DNA of 64,000 bases from Brachynemurus nebulosus (GCA_035578155.1 JAPWDM010000005.1:12738832-12802831); one strand, 5' to 3'. Shown: positions 1-11,463, counted from the stretch's first letter. Numbers and translations: made by a program. Notes: generated by a model not told the origin, from the letters alone.

Positions 1-1721
1 AAATTCTGCACAAAATCAATTTCTTATGGTTCTTCGTACCACTCTTCTAACAACTCTAAAGTAGTTGTATTCATATTTCAGTAGCATATCTAATATCCAC
101 ACCTTGAGGCCTTTCTATAAATACCTATATTGATAATTTTAAGAATAGGTACTTCAATTTGGAACCTCTTTTGCGACCCCAGGACCGTGGAGAACAATTT
201 TAAACTCACGTTCATTTTTTTCTGAATCATTAATTTATTTTCAGCTTTGGGATCGATCCACTTGGAAAATTTCCATCGAAATTTCCATCGAAGACAGTTT
301 TTAGAGATGGAAAAATAGTGTTTGTACTTTCTTAAGCTTCAAAAAGTCTCTATACCACAGACCAGTGAACATATTATATATTATATTATATAGACTGATA
401 ATACAAATGTGTAATTGAAGCAGTCAGTTACGACCAAGTTCCGACCTCAATAGTATTATGGTATATAGTAATGAATTCGTATCCGTAGTTACGTTTTCAA
501 ATAATTATTGTCAAAATATAATATTGATAATATAATGTGTAAATTCATAATATTTTTGATAATATTGATAATATAATATTGATAATAAAATTTTGAAAGA
601 ATAAAAGTGGTATTTGCTTTATTTTCAAAATACGTACAAATTATGTCCTGCAAGAATTATACTCGCATTTGCTCTAAAATTGACATTATATTATTTCATT
701 AAATTTCACCCGTCTCACCCTTGTTACCTGCTTCAAAAAAAAAATGCCTAGAAACTGGTTTTACGCTTTGTTATTGTATAATATAATAGTGTTCATTGGT
801 CTGTGCTCTATACAAATTTTCATCAAAAATCGATTCAGTGGTTAAACCGTAAAAAGCTAGTAAACAGACAAACAAATGCACTTCAACAAAATAAGGAAAA
901 ATTTTGTGAAAAGCACACAACCAATGTACTTAATGGATTTCGACAAATGTGGTATCTATCTATAGAGGATGACACCAGTGGTAGCCTAACGGAGTCCGAA
1001 TTTTGAAATGCGGTTTTGTTCCTGAGTTACGGATTTTCAAATTTCAAGTTGTCTATGACAATATTTTCGAATAAATAAAACAAATATGCAATACCACGAA
1101 ATAACGCACGTATCAGTTTGTAAAATTCATTTACACTAATTATTACATTTGGACCTTCAATTTAAACACAAAAAATTAACACCCCTAATTTCTTTTTAAA
1201 ATACTGTAACAGTTAATAAAGTTCACTCGAGGTCCACATAAAAATGCAAAAAAATCTTCGGTTGTGCTCCGTCTTCTCATTATAAAGCAACGATATCTAC
1301 CTATATTATATACTTTCAAACATTGTGTACTTTCTCACCAGTATAAAATGATTTTATAAAGGGGGTGGCATATTTCTATTATCTGATATTAATCTGACTG
1401 GCCTCCATTAAAAATATTTATATACAGTTAATAAAAAGTAATGTCTTTTTTTCCGTAGGCAAAGGGACCAACATTAAAAATTAGTTAAATCTTTTTCACT
1501 TCATGCATCACGTATACATTTAGGGGTCATTTAACTATATTTAAAACTAATAATTTTTTTTTTTTTGTTACTTTTTATAATAAAAAAATTTAATGACTCA
1601 TTAAATTGTTTTCTTTGTACAATTTTCTAGAAATTTTTTTTTAGGGAAAATGTAGACGACTATATGGTTTTCAACATTATTGTCCAACCCTTTTGTCGTC
1701 TTAAAATTTTTGCAACTCTCC
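1..1721. other. AT-rich non-coding stretch
   Basis: No gene is recognisable. The stretch has stops in all frames, an irregular array of AATATTGATAAT-like units around 495-595, and a dispersed-repeat fragment at about 780-1005 (listed separately). Homopolymer A and T runs are common. Exons of a distant gene cannot be excluded from sequence alone. Confidence 0.6.
780..1005 (+). repeat. Dispersed repeat fragment of the 'ATCAAAATCG..CAGACAAACA' type
   Basis: The segment reads like the interspersed insect repeats whose translation gives 'NFHQ..I.WLNRKKLVNRQTN'. The same wording (ttt-atcaaaat, then cagacagacag) recurs at 11220-11430 and three times at 33350-33690. The 67-codon open frame here is therefore a repeat translation, not a gene. 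The element class is not clear to me. Confidence 0.4.
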
Positions 1722-2204
1722 TACTGATGAGCTGATGCAAGACCAAGACTTGGCAGTCTTGGTCTTGGTCTTGTTCTTGCATTAAGAATCTTGGTTTTGG
1801 TCTTGTTCTTGCATTAAGAATCTTGGTCTTGGTCTTGCTAGAGCAGTTTGAGTCTCAGTCTTGGTCTTGGTCTTGCAAAATGCAGTCTTGGTATTGGTCT
1901 TGGTCTTGGTATTGCTAAAAATCGTGCACTTTCTTGCATTTTTTAACTAGCGAATTTTTTCCTTTTAAACTCAGAATTTTCTCTCTTTACGGTATTAACT
2001 ATAGTTTCAAACTATTTCAATAGTTTAGCAAGAGTCTTGCTTTTTTCTTGCTTTTGTCTTGGTCTTGCTCACTTGAGTCTTGGTATTGGCCTTGCAGTCA
2101 TACTTATAGTCTTGGTCTTGGTCTTGCTCTTAGTATACACAGTCTTGGTCTTGCTCTTGGTCTTGCAAAAAATGCAAGACCAAGACTAATTTTGCTCATC
2201 ACTA
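1722..2204 (+). mobile_element. Non-autonomous hAT element, TTGGTC-cargo family, copy 1
   Basis: The left end reads TACTGATGAGC and the right end GCTCATCACTA, an inverted terminal repeat with one mismatch. The 8 bases before (1714-1721) and after (2205-2212) are both AACTCTCC, a perfect 8-bp target duplication as hAT elements make. The interior is two blocks of a degenerate TTGGTC/TCTTGG repeat (about 1745-1920 and 2030-2170) around a unique AT-rich middle. A second copy lies at 62435-62885 in the same orientation. No transposase is encoded; the 66-codon frame across the right half is repeat translation. Confidence 0.9.
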
Positions 2205-3543
2205 AACTCTCCTACGAAGATCCAACTAAATATTGTACTCATAATTAATCTCGTGACATGGTGAGTGAATACAAAGAAGGCAAAATGGCAACGCGTGCGC
2301 AGGTCCAATCCAGATACATACTTTTTTTCCGAAGAGGTTCAAGGTAGACAGCATAGCAATTTTCAAATAGCAACCAAAATATGTAAAAATTGTTTTTATT
2401 ATTTAGATGGTGGTGTTTAGTTAGTAAATGGCACCAGTTTAAAAAAAAAATCAATGAAAATCGATGAAAAAATCCACTTTAATTCATTTATAAAAAATTT
2501 ACTTATTCACTAATTTGGAAAATCGTAAGTACCGCTCTAGATAATCAATCCAAGAAGCCTTAGATAAAAGCGTAAGTTAATCGGATGCAAATTGTTGTAG
2601 TTATCATCCTTTTGGATATCATTCTAAAGATTCATAGATACATAACTTAAGCCAATAAAAAGGAGAATTCATTTTTCTCCCAAAGTGATGTAATTTCCTG
2701 GCTAAAGGAGATAGAATATGCTTAACAGAAGCCTTATTTTACACGGATCTATTCCAATTTTTGGCTATTGATTGAAGACAAATTTTGTCAGTTCGTAGGT
2801 ATATTATTATTTTGGTAGTTCACTTAAGACGTACTTACGAAATTAAAAACATGTTTGTGTCCAAAATTATAACACACAATACGATTTTGATAAAAAACTG
2901 ATTATTAAATTTTCTGTTACGGATTATAATTTCCCATTTTGTTATCGTCAACATGACTTTTATTATGAATAATTTTAATCTAACATAACAATTACCATTT
3001 TTAAAGCTCCGTTTTTGTTAAAGTATAAAAATCATTTATCGATTATTATTAACTTATTAAAGTTTTTATTTATCTGAAATATTCAAATCGCTAAGAGAGA
3101 AAATTAATTATCGTGTCCTGAGGCCAGGATAATTTTCTTGTATACAAACAATTTATTTCCTATAACAAACAATTTGAATCAATTAACATAAATATTTTTG
3201 TATCACAAAATCGCCTGTTTGCCCGAGCTAATTGTCATAATATTATAAGATTTCTTGCTTCTTATAACTTTATATAGAACAATTTATTATATAGATAAAT
3301 AATCTCCTATTTACATGCAAGTAAGTTGTTTATATTTGATTTACCGTAAAGCGAAGTGAATCGGCACGCATTCAGATTTCTCATTCTACTATTTTTGTAT
3401 TTTTTTTACGAGTACTTATTCTTTAATATATTAAAAATTTATGAGCATGGTTATTCTATTATAGTAACTAAAATTTCTGAAAATATTTCTGGTTTTTGAA
3501 AAAATGAAATAATGTAATTAGTACTTTAAAGTAAATTAGAGTA
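2205..3543. other. AT-rich stretch, nothing recognised
   Basis: No coding frame above background, no inverted ends and no tandem repeat were seen. It is ordinary AT-rich sequence with short A and T runs. Confidence 0.6.
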
Positions 3544-4129
3544 AAAAAAGACGATAAAAGAGTGAATTGAGACGATTAGTAGGGTTAATGAAAATTACAA
3601 CTGAAATCTTAAGTTTATAATGTGTAGAAATGTTATTAATGCATTTATAAAAATCTCGAATAACTTGATAACCTTGAAAGTGTTTTGTTCTGTGTCCCGA
3701 TACACCCTTCATGCGTCCCTAATCACCCCATAATCGTCCCTTGATACTTGATATAGCGTATCTATTAACCCCTCTTGTTAATTGTTAATTTAACACCAAT
3801 TTCAAGTCTTCACGATTAAAAAAATAGAAGCTAGTAAAAGTTTTGCAATTTTCCTTTCTCATACATGTTTCAAAACAAACAAAAATTCGATTAAACAACT
3901 ATTCATAAGAACACCAAAATAAATTCTTTTTAGATAGAGTTTTAAAAAACAAACAATAACACTGGTTGAAGACGTTAATTTAAATTGATTTTTTAATATT
4001 TTTCATCCAACTTTAAGCTTAGTCAAGAAGAAATAATGTTCGTCTTTACTTAGCCTTTTTAAACCATATTCATGAATATCTTCCTTCTTTTTGTCTCAAT
4101 TTACTCTTAAATCTCGATTCGTCCCATTT
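3544..4129. mobile_element. Possible TA-flanked pogo/mariner-type MITE
   Basis: Imperfect inverted ends: the left side reads AAAAAAGACGATAAAAG then GAGTGAATTGAGACGA, and the reverse complement of the right side reads AAATGGGACGAATCGAG then GAGTAAATTGAGACAA. A TA dinucleotide flanks each end (3542-3543, 4130-4131). Several internal CGTCCC motifs at 3690-3745 resemble the terminal motif, a habit shared by the clearer pogo-type elements here. TA flanks are weak evidence in AT-rich DNA. Confidence 0.4.
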
Positions 4130-4582
4130 TACGATACTAACGTTAATTTACGTTCACTTAGAGATTATAGATTACAAATTAGTAAAAAAAATATATCCGT
4201 TCTTTTTATATAAAACTATAAAATTTTTATCAGTTAACGTATTGGTATTATTTATTATATTTGCTGAAAGCAAAACAACTTACCTGCTTGTTGTTATTTA
4301 TTTAAGAGTATATAAAACTTAAAACTGATTTAATATCGAGAAACGCTTTTAACTAAATTATCCTTTAAATTTGAAAAAAAAAGTATTAACATTCTCATAA
4401 ATAATTCAAATTATACGCGTTAAGTAACTGTTTGTTTTCTTTTTTCTTATTTAAGAGGAACACCACCGTAACAACCGAATTTTTTTTTCTTTTTGGGGAT
4501 GAAAGAAGAGTTATTTAGAAACCTTACCAACAGATCTAATTCATCTCACTTTTATAGCTGTTAATTTAAAAAAGAAAATTTA

Positions 4583-4602
4583 ACGTGATGACGTCATCAC
4601 GT
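4583..4602. other. Perfect 20-bp palindrome centred on TGACGTCA
   Basis: The 20 bases are a perfect palindrome, ACGTGATGAC followed by its reverse complement. The core TGACGTCA is the CRE/bZIP consensus. The same core lies in a dispersed repeat near 18100, 19930 and 61565, so this is more likely a relic of that repeat than a host enhancer. Confidence 0.5.
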
Positions 4603-5097
4603 ATAGGTGTCAAATGTTTCTAAGTCATAAAAACCATATCTTTACATTTATAAGTACGAAATTTATAGCTACTCATATAGGTTTCTAATATTAAATGGTT
4701 TTCCGATCCGATATTGTTTTATTGTCTCTAAACAAATATTTGGACGAATTCCTGGCCCATGACAATTTGATGGTTCATTTATCCCACAGCTTGGTCTTGA
4801 TTCCGTCTTCGAAATTACTGTTAAAAACCTCAAAAATTACTTCTTTTTATCTTTCTTTACCTTTCTTTATTAGGTAATTATTGGGGAATTTTGAGTTGTT
4901 TAACAACTAATTTTCTCTTATTGTGTAACTGAAGTATTACTGTTAATCACTGGATTCGTTAAAAGTAATCTGCTTCAATGCACGTTTAAAAAAAAATAAA
5001 ATATTTTGATTTGCAAGTGCTCCTAACAAACTCATTAGTGCATGTATAGTGTCAGACATAAATATGAAAACACTTAGTTTTTGTATTTTCAGGCGTA

Positions 5098-5916
5098 CAC
5101 GGAGAGGAAAATCATATAATTTTTGTAGATAAAATTTCAGAAAAATTACCATGCTCTCCTATAATGCGTGCGCGATCGACGACCAAAGTAAAAATATTTT
5201 ACGATCATGTAAATATTATTAAATTGAAACGTAAAAGTATTAGTCATGGCTTCATAAAAATTGTAGTGCTAGCATGGTAAAATTTAATGTGCTAACACAA
5301 CTTCTATCACACTCTTATGCATATATGTTATAGTTTAATTCTTGTTGTCGTACTCTTTCATTTGCGCATCTGACCCGCAACCTTATGTTACTTGGGCTGT
5401 ACGCACTGAGGAACAATCGATGCATACAAAATGATTGGCAACAATATATTCTAATACTGAAGATAGTGAAGTAACAAAATGATGAATTAAACGGTAACCG
5501 TCCTGTAAGACATTCTAATGAATACCGTTTAGTGGTTGCACATCACACCACACCAGCCTGGCTATGTGACCTTCATGTATGATTGTGTTGATACCTTCTG
5601 CAGCCTGTCTGGCTATGTGACTTCTCTTTCTTTCTTTCTACTATTAGCAGATAGCATTTGAAATATTATAAGACAGCATGGTAATTTTTGTAAGAAAAAC
5701 AATTAAAAAATATTGTTTTGTCGGGAATGGAACTTTTTACTGTGCTGTTTTACAAATTTTACGGAGCTAATATTACAGAAAGAATATTCTATCCTTTAAA
5801 TTTTCTATAATTAATTATAATTTTTAAATTTTTACCGTACAAAATTGAATGTTTTGCTTTTACACGTCGATTGTAGTGCTGAGCACAGTAATTTTTCGAT
5901 GAATTTTCTCTCCGTG
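5098..5916 (-). mobile_element. CACGGAGAG-family MITE, copy A
   Basis: Ends are CACGGAGAGGAAAATCAT on the left and ATGAATTTTCTCTCCGTG on the right, flanked by TA on both sides (5096-5097 and 5917-5918). Sequence just inside both ends contains AAAAATTAC, and the motif GCATGGTAATTTTT or its reverse complement recurs internally. Full-length relatives at 21663-22485 and 56587-57476 are in the opposite orientation. There is no transposase. The TA target and the roughly 20-bp ends suggest Tc1/mariner-pogo mobilisation; the superfamily is inferred. Confidence 0.8.
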
Positions 5917-5918
5917 TA

Positions 5919-6627
5919 GGCAAATCTCATTTATCTTCATCTTCTACAACATGCCTGCACCGATTGTAAGACCGTAAAATCGCTCAAAAATGAAGAATGG
6001 CAAAGCAACCTCAAATTCGAGTCCTTTCTAATGACATCATCATACATAATTTTATTCGGAATTCTATTTGTAGAATAAGTAGTTATGTACATAAAATTGT
6101 ACCTCGCGAAACATATCTTGCACTATCACTTTTTTGATTATCACTGCTGTACCGCAGACTATATTTAATGAGTGATGATGATGCCGCACGACTGTTTAAA
6201 AAAAACCCACGAACAGTTTGCTGGTCCACAGTCCACACGATTCATACAACCATTCTCTGGACCGAACAAGCATGTGCATACAATACACCTATTATTCACA
6301 TTTTCTCATATGTATTAGTGCATATGCATCTTGGCCCGTCTGTTACTTTAGGCCATTTTTGTTGTACATACATATATATTATTAAGTACATGTTATTTTG
6401 AAAATTGAACCAGGTAAGCAGGTGCAAACATTTTAAAAATGTCTGAGTCACTTTCAAATATAATAATACGTATTTATTAAAAAGTAAAATAACCATCAGC
6501 CTGCACTAATGCGTGTATTCTTTTTTTTTATATAGTGTGTCCACAAAAGAATATACGCCACTAAAAAATTCTTTTCAAAAAAACTAAAAAGTCTGCTGTT
6601 TAATAGCGAACTAAAACACAATATTAA
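5919..6627. other. AT-rich spacer, nothing recognised
   Basis: Between the CACGGAGAG element and the piggyBac-like element I see no coding frame or repeat structure. A 77-codon frame at 6168-6401 has no family resemblance and an unremarkable composition. Confidence 0.5.
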
Positions 6628-7471
6628 CCCTAGAATCATACGTACACGTCAAAACGACGAACGAACTTCTCTACCTGCTCCAATACTACAACTTGTCGGT
6701 ACCTGCTTGCTGTGAGATTTCTGTTATCTAATCTATTTGTTGTTATAACACATAAGCCGTATTTATTTTGTTTATAGTCGTATATTGTCGTTTTGTTTGT
6801 ATTGAAATAGTGTCCGTCAAAAGAACGTCGATGTATGATTACGCAATGTTTTTCTTTTTAAAGATTTTGTACTTCACATATAAAAGTTTTCCTAATTTTT
6901 CTAAAATTTATTAAGGATATGGATGTTATAATTAATTTATTCAATGATTATGATAATGTGAAAGATGATTACAGCTGTTTGACTTATAGAGACAACATAA
7001 TACTGAAGTTTTAATATATTGAATCGAAAACTAAAGAATGCGTTTCAAGTGACTTAATAAAAGATTAACAATTTATTTTGTGGAAAATATTTTAATTTTT
7101 TATTATTTTTTGAGATTTTATTCGAAAAATTACTAACAAATTTTAAAAAATTTACAAATGTGCCTAATTAGGAAATAACTACATATCTATAGGAATATTT
7201 ATGACTGAGAAATTTCACATTCTGTAAAGTCACTCATAATAGTTCATAAATTAATTATTTGAAACACATGTTTTATGATAGAAATTTCACATTCTGTAGT
7301 CACATATGTCCACTGACTCATAAGAGTTCATAAATTAATTATTTGAAACACATGTTTTATGATACAATTGATGTATTTATCTATTTTTTAACTCTCCGTA
7401 AAAAGTCCATCCGTCAAAACGACGTCGATGTATGATTAATGTTTCTCGTAGACCAACGTATGATTCTAGGG
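6628..7471 (+). mobile_element. piggyBac-like non-autonomous element, copy 1
   Basis: The element begins CCCTAGAATCATACGT and ends ACGTATGATTCTAGGG, a 16-bp perfect inverted repeat, and is flanked by TTAA on both sides (6624-6627 and 7472-7475). CCCTAGAA ends plus TTAA targets are the piggyBac signature. A second subterminal motif (CGTCGATGTATGATTA) occurs at about 6828 and again near the right end. A 49-codon frame, broken here by one stop, is shared with the copy at 58390-59285. The tandem 'gaaatttcacattctgta..catgttttatgat' unit at about 7208-7362 is an internal duplication not seen in copy 2. Confidence 0.9.
6919..7068 (+). pseudogene. Short ORF of piggyBac-like element, stop at codon 32
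   Basis: An ATG at 6919 opens 31 codons beginning MDVIINLFNDYDNVKDD, then TAA at 7012, then the same frame runs on to TAA at 7066. Copy 2 (58851-59000, minus strand) has GAA where this copy has TAA, and keeps the whole 49-codon frame with mostly conservative changes. The peptide is acidic and could be the N-terminal start of the parent transposase, followed by an internal deletion. I cannot match it to a piggyBac domain; no catalytic DDD region is present. Confidence 0.45.
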
Positions 7472-7489
7472 TTAACGGTGAACAGGGTT

Positions 7490-7953
7490 AAACATTTTTG
7501 AATACCATGCAGGACACGAAGAATTACCAAAAATCGAAATATTGTCCGCCTCTCACACAAAGGTACTTCTTGAATCCTCTATTGTTTAAACTGCCGTAGT
7601 ATGTTAGGTCAACAATACGCTCGAATTATTACTGAATATTTAAACAAGTTGCCTCACAGAAACTGATTACTGAACTGGTGGCTTTAGATCGACAAAAGCT
7701 TTGTAATGACAGTATTGAAGAGCTCGCATTACGTATAATTCTGGAATGCTCAATGATATCCAACAAACCATAGTTATGGATTCTATGTGAAAACGAAGGT
7801 AAAATCTGAAAATACATTCGACGAGCTTATAATGACACCCCTGCACTTCGTAATGAGTGCAAATTTGTTGCAGATTACACCTTAGTGTTATAAAAGGATT
7901 TGAAACTGTACTATTTTCCTGCACTCTGTCTCTCAATCTAATATTCTATTTAA
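7490..7953 (+). pseudogene. Possible decayed coding sequence, unidentified
   Basis: Plus-strand frames give coherent protein-like stretches that switch frame: YARIITEYLNKLPHRN (about 7616-7664), then ELVALDRQKLCNDSIEELAL and LRNECKFVADYTLVL (about 7670-7890), broken by TAG and TGA stops. Composition is richer in GC and charged residues than the surroundings. This pattern fits a processed or transposed gene copy that has decayed. I do not recognise the protein, and a chance origin is possible. Confidence 0.3.
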
Positions 7954-8459
7954 TGACTTTAATTTAGAGTTTTAGTTGTCACCCATTAATGTTGCTGTTT
8001 AAACCAAATTTCCATTTAAAAAGAAATACATATATATGAAGATATTAGAAATTCCATGGAACAAAAATTTTAAGTACTCCAATATAAAAACTTTACCATA
8101 GTTTTTTAACATCTCCCACATAATTGAAGAGATTTTTAAAACTGTCTTGATTAATTTTTAGTTTTTCGAAAAATAAATTACAAAGAATTTTTCTTTTTTT
8201 GGTGCAAGTGTTTATTATGTCAAACTTCACGTGTACACACTGTATATACCAAGAATTATATTGTGGTTTGTCTACAAACACACGAATTTCTCGCGCCCTC
8301 TTTTTATTTCGTCATTTTTGTTATTCTCCTTTTGTTCATTTCAAAATTTTTGGGCGTTGGAATAAATAAAAAAACCATTTTTTTAAGTCTAAAACACAGA
8401 GTAATGCAGAGGTACAGCAACTATCTCTATCATGAAATCTGCAGTGTGCACTTCTGTGA
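7954..8459. other. AT-rich spacer, nothing recognised
   Basis: No supported feature. Two roughly 62-67 codon frames overlap on opposite strands near 8093-8466 and look like chance openings. Confidence 0.5.
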
Positions 8460-8815
8460 ACGTTAGGCTACTCAGTAGTCAATCTTTTAGTAACAGTCGA
8501 TGAGTATAGGTCAATCACAAGTCAATTGATTTTATTGTTATGTTGGTTGTGTTGGTATTGTTGCAATCCCGACACGGAGCCACATACATGCGTATAGTAT
8601 CATACATATGCATGGGACAGCAGGACCACGTGACGGCCACCACCACCAACGATCACTAACACAAAACACAATAGCGCACAAATACACAGTAAACCCAATG
8701 CACGTATATAAGATGTTTTCTATCTCTTACTGGTTACACTGGTTCCAGTAGTATAGAGATAGATATGTTGTCTCTACTTCTCTGTGGTCTAAAACAATTA
8801 CTGAACGATGAAGTT
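8460..8815 (+). repeat. Diverged repeat, partner of 40110-40470
   Basis: Several blocks run in the same order in both places: a TTGTTATRTTG block, an ACACGG block, CCACCACCA, a TTTTCTATC..GGTTAC block, then AGTATAGA-ATAG..TTCTCTGTGG. The intervening lengths vary. The region is less AT-rich than its surroundings and contains CACGTG. It may be an old transposon or a duplicated regulatory region. Confidence 0.35.
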
Positions 8816-8830
8816 TATTCGTTGACTTAA

Positions 8831-9629
8831 TGCGGCCCATACACGGTTCAAGTTGTTGTACTACCTAGTTGTACTACAAGTTGAACTGTTTGCCATACAC
8901 TACACTATTAAACTATTCAGTCAACTTGTTGTCCAACTTCAGTTATTCACAATTTTTGAAAAATAGAACTTCGTTAAAATTATGGATAAAATTTTTGCCT
9001 TAGCAGTAATTGCAAAAATTAGTAAAGAAAGCTTGAGTAAACGAAAAAAAAGAAAATAGAGCAAAGAGTGGTTGGGAAAAAAATTTTCTAATGAAAAACT
9101 ATTTAAAAAAATTAGTGAATGTGAACCAGACGATTACAAAAATTATACGCGAATGAACGAAGAAATTTTTAATGATATTTTAGTAAAAACAACACCTTTA
9201 AGAAGCAAAGAAGATACGTTTATGCGTGATGCAATTTCTGCAAAAACACACTTGGAAATTACATTAAAGTTTCTTGCAACGGGAAATTCTTTCAAAAATT
9301 TAAAATTTTCAAATGTGGTATCACCGCAAGCTATTGGAAATAACAATCAAAATCAAATATTTAAACTTTCCAATTGTTACCGCTGTAAATATTCTGTTGA
9401 TTACACTCTTTACAGCATATATGTACTAGTTTTGTTGTTCAACTACCCCAAACACAGTACAACATGTTCATAGACTATTTGCTCCGCCCACGTAAAATCA
9501 AAATATTTTGATTTTACTTCAACCGTTTATGCAACCATCAAAATAGTTGACCAACTGCCCCAGACACGATTCAACATGTTGTACAACTCAACCAAGTTGT
9601 ACAAGAAGTTGAACCGTGTATGGGCCGCA
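8831..9629 (+). mobile_element. PIF/Harbinger deletion derivative
   Basis: Terminal inverted repeats are a perfect 21 bp (TGCGGCCCATACACGGTTCA plus one base) and continue imperfectly. The 3-bp flanks are TAA on both sides (8828-8830 and 9630-9632), the expected Harbinger target. Subterminal CAACTTGTTGTAC-type short repeats crowd both ends. The interior carries a broken N-terminal part of a Harbinger nuclease; the DDE region is missing, so the element could not move itself. Confidence 0.9.
8982..9473 (+). pseudogene. Harbinger transposase N-terminal fragment
   Basis: An ATG at 8982 opens MDKIFALAVIAKISKESLSK, a TAG interrupts at 9057, and the same frame continues with KEWLGKKFSNEKLFKKISE. The following residues (DDYKNYTRMNEEIFNDIL, PLRSKEDTFMRDAIS, then LEITLKFLATGNSFKNLKFS and SPQAIGN) match the conserved region before the DDE domain of PIF/Harbinger nucleases: 'fRM....F..Ll..v.p.i...dt.mR.aI....rL.vtLrfLatG.s...L...f.iS...i'. 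After about 9345 the frame leaves the family and ends at 9473. Family match is from knowledge of the family pattern; about two thirds of a full protein is absent. Confidence 0.85.
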
Positions 9630-11135
9630 TAATAATGCCACTCTCGATACTATCTCAATACACTCTCACCTCAATAAAATATTCTCAAATAATCAATGGC
9701 TGGCTTCACATTACCACTATGACTTGTATCAATAGTGTAAGCATTTTTTTTAAATTTCGCTCCAATTCGTAGCGTTCAGTTATTATACTTTTAGGGTATG
9801 AAAAGATTTATAATCGAACTAAAAGCGTATCGAGATCGAAACTATAGTGTGAATGGAAAACGAACAGTAACTGGCACCGTAAGGTAAACACAAAAAGATT
9901 TTACCGGGGTGAGACTGGATCGAGAGCGTCGTTTTGGAACACTTAAACATAAATAATGTTGTTTTTTTAATCTGAAACCGTCTCACCCACCAAATGACTT
10001 AGTTTTTCATTAGGAAATACTTGAAACTTATTTTGTAAAACTAAGATGTAATAAATATAGAGTTAATGTGGATAAAATTTTATTTTTTTAAAGTCATGAA
10101 TAATGTAATTATATCTCTGTTTGCTTAATCACCTTTACTACCATCAGACCCCTTCTATTTTTGCTCGTACCACCTTTGAACAGAAAGTGACATCAACCGT
10201 TATAAAATATATTAGTATCATTATAAAATAATATATTATGTGCCAAACATCTTCCTCCATTATTTCACGTGATCACGTAAAACAAAAAGAGTTTTTTTTA
10301 ATCTTTTGCAAATTTTTTTCCCTTTGATGAACATATCATTAAGGATTTCAATTTAACGTCAACTAAATTACTTACGTACAACAATTCTCACCCGTATATT
10401 CAATGCCGCATACAATAACCCAAAAGAAAAAAGGAATAGAAAAATCATTAAAAATTTATCAACAAACCTACATTTAAAAATATAATAATTAACGGAGAGG
10501 TAGCCAGCTGCATGTTCAAAATCAATACAGTCATAATATATTGTTAAGATTTTCAATCTTCTAACAAAAACTTAATTTGACCATTAAAATAACCTCAAAA
10601 TGTAAGGCAATATATTATTTGATTCAGGTAAACACATAAGACATAGATTTCTCTTATAATTTTTGAAGGTTTTATCGACAGCGATCACACAAAAACCCAT
10701 TCTAGATATTTCTAAACAAAGAAACATATTTTGGTCATATACTGCAGTTGCCTTTTTAAATAAATTAAAGTGATCTTTATTATTCCTTTCACAATCAAAT
10801 AATATTTTGTCTGCCTAAGAATATAGTGGCTTTTATTGTATAAATGTACCTATGTTGTACTGCCTTCAGAAATCTCCAACGAGGGATTTGAAAGAATAAT
10901 GTTTGTGTATTATTTTGTAGATACAGGTCAATTTCTCAAGCCAATATGTACACAAATATCCAGCCCTTGATTACGCAAACTATTTTATGTTTTACACTGA
11001 CACTATTAAACTGGTAAGGTATCACTGCGAGAAATCTTGATTAGATTGCTATCACACTTATGGGAATATTAACAATAAATAATATTGGAAAGTTAAAAAA
11101 AAAAAAAACTGTTCGAATATTCGTACAACACTTGG
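9630..11135. other. AT-rich stretch without a recognised gene
   Basis: No gene was found. A possible weak inverted pair (cttcacattaccactat at about 9705 and actatagtgtgaa at about 9840) is too poor to call. ACGTGATCACGT at about 10265 is a 12-bp palindrome. A pure A run lies near 11096. Confidence 0.5.
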
Positions 11136-11460
11136 TCCTATAGCATTAATAGATAATGAAAAAATAGCTTACCATCAGAAGCAGTCTCTTGGTCAGACCC
11201 TAAATGTGTTTTATTTTAGGTGGTTAAAATTTAATCAAAATCGTTAGATTCGTTTTTCTGCAAATAGCCGATCTGTCCATTTTCGAAACATTTTCAAAAT
11301 TCAAAGGCCGGCATCACCAGATTGGGTAACTTGATAAACTTCATCCCTATACCTTTACCAAATTTTATCAAAATGCCATAGTTAGAGATGAATATAGCTC
11401 TCGTAACAGACAGACAGACATTTTTTGTAAATGACTAATTTGGACTCAAAAGACCTCAAA
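11136..11460 (+). repeat. Dispersed repeat fragment
   Basis: The segment contains ATTTAATCAAAATCG, CAAATTTTATCAAAATGCC and CAGACAGACAGACA in the order typical of old interspersed insect repeats. Similar wording occurs at 780-1005 and 33350-33690. No ends were resolved. Confidence 0.4.
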
Positions 11461-11463
11461 ACG

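Noticed and set aside
9705..9860. Small MITE with cacatt-accactat / atagtgtgaa ends
   Set aside because: The inverted match is short and broken, with no target duplication.
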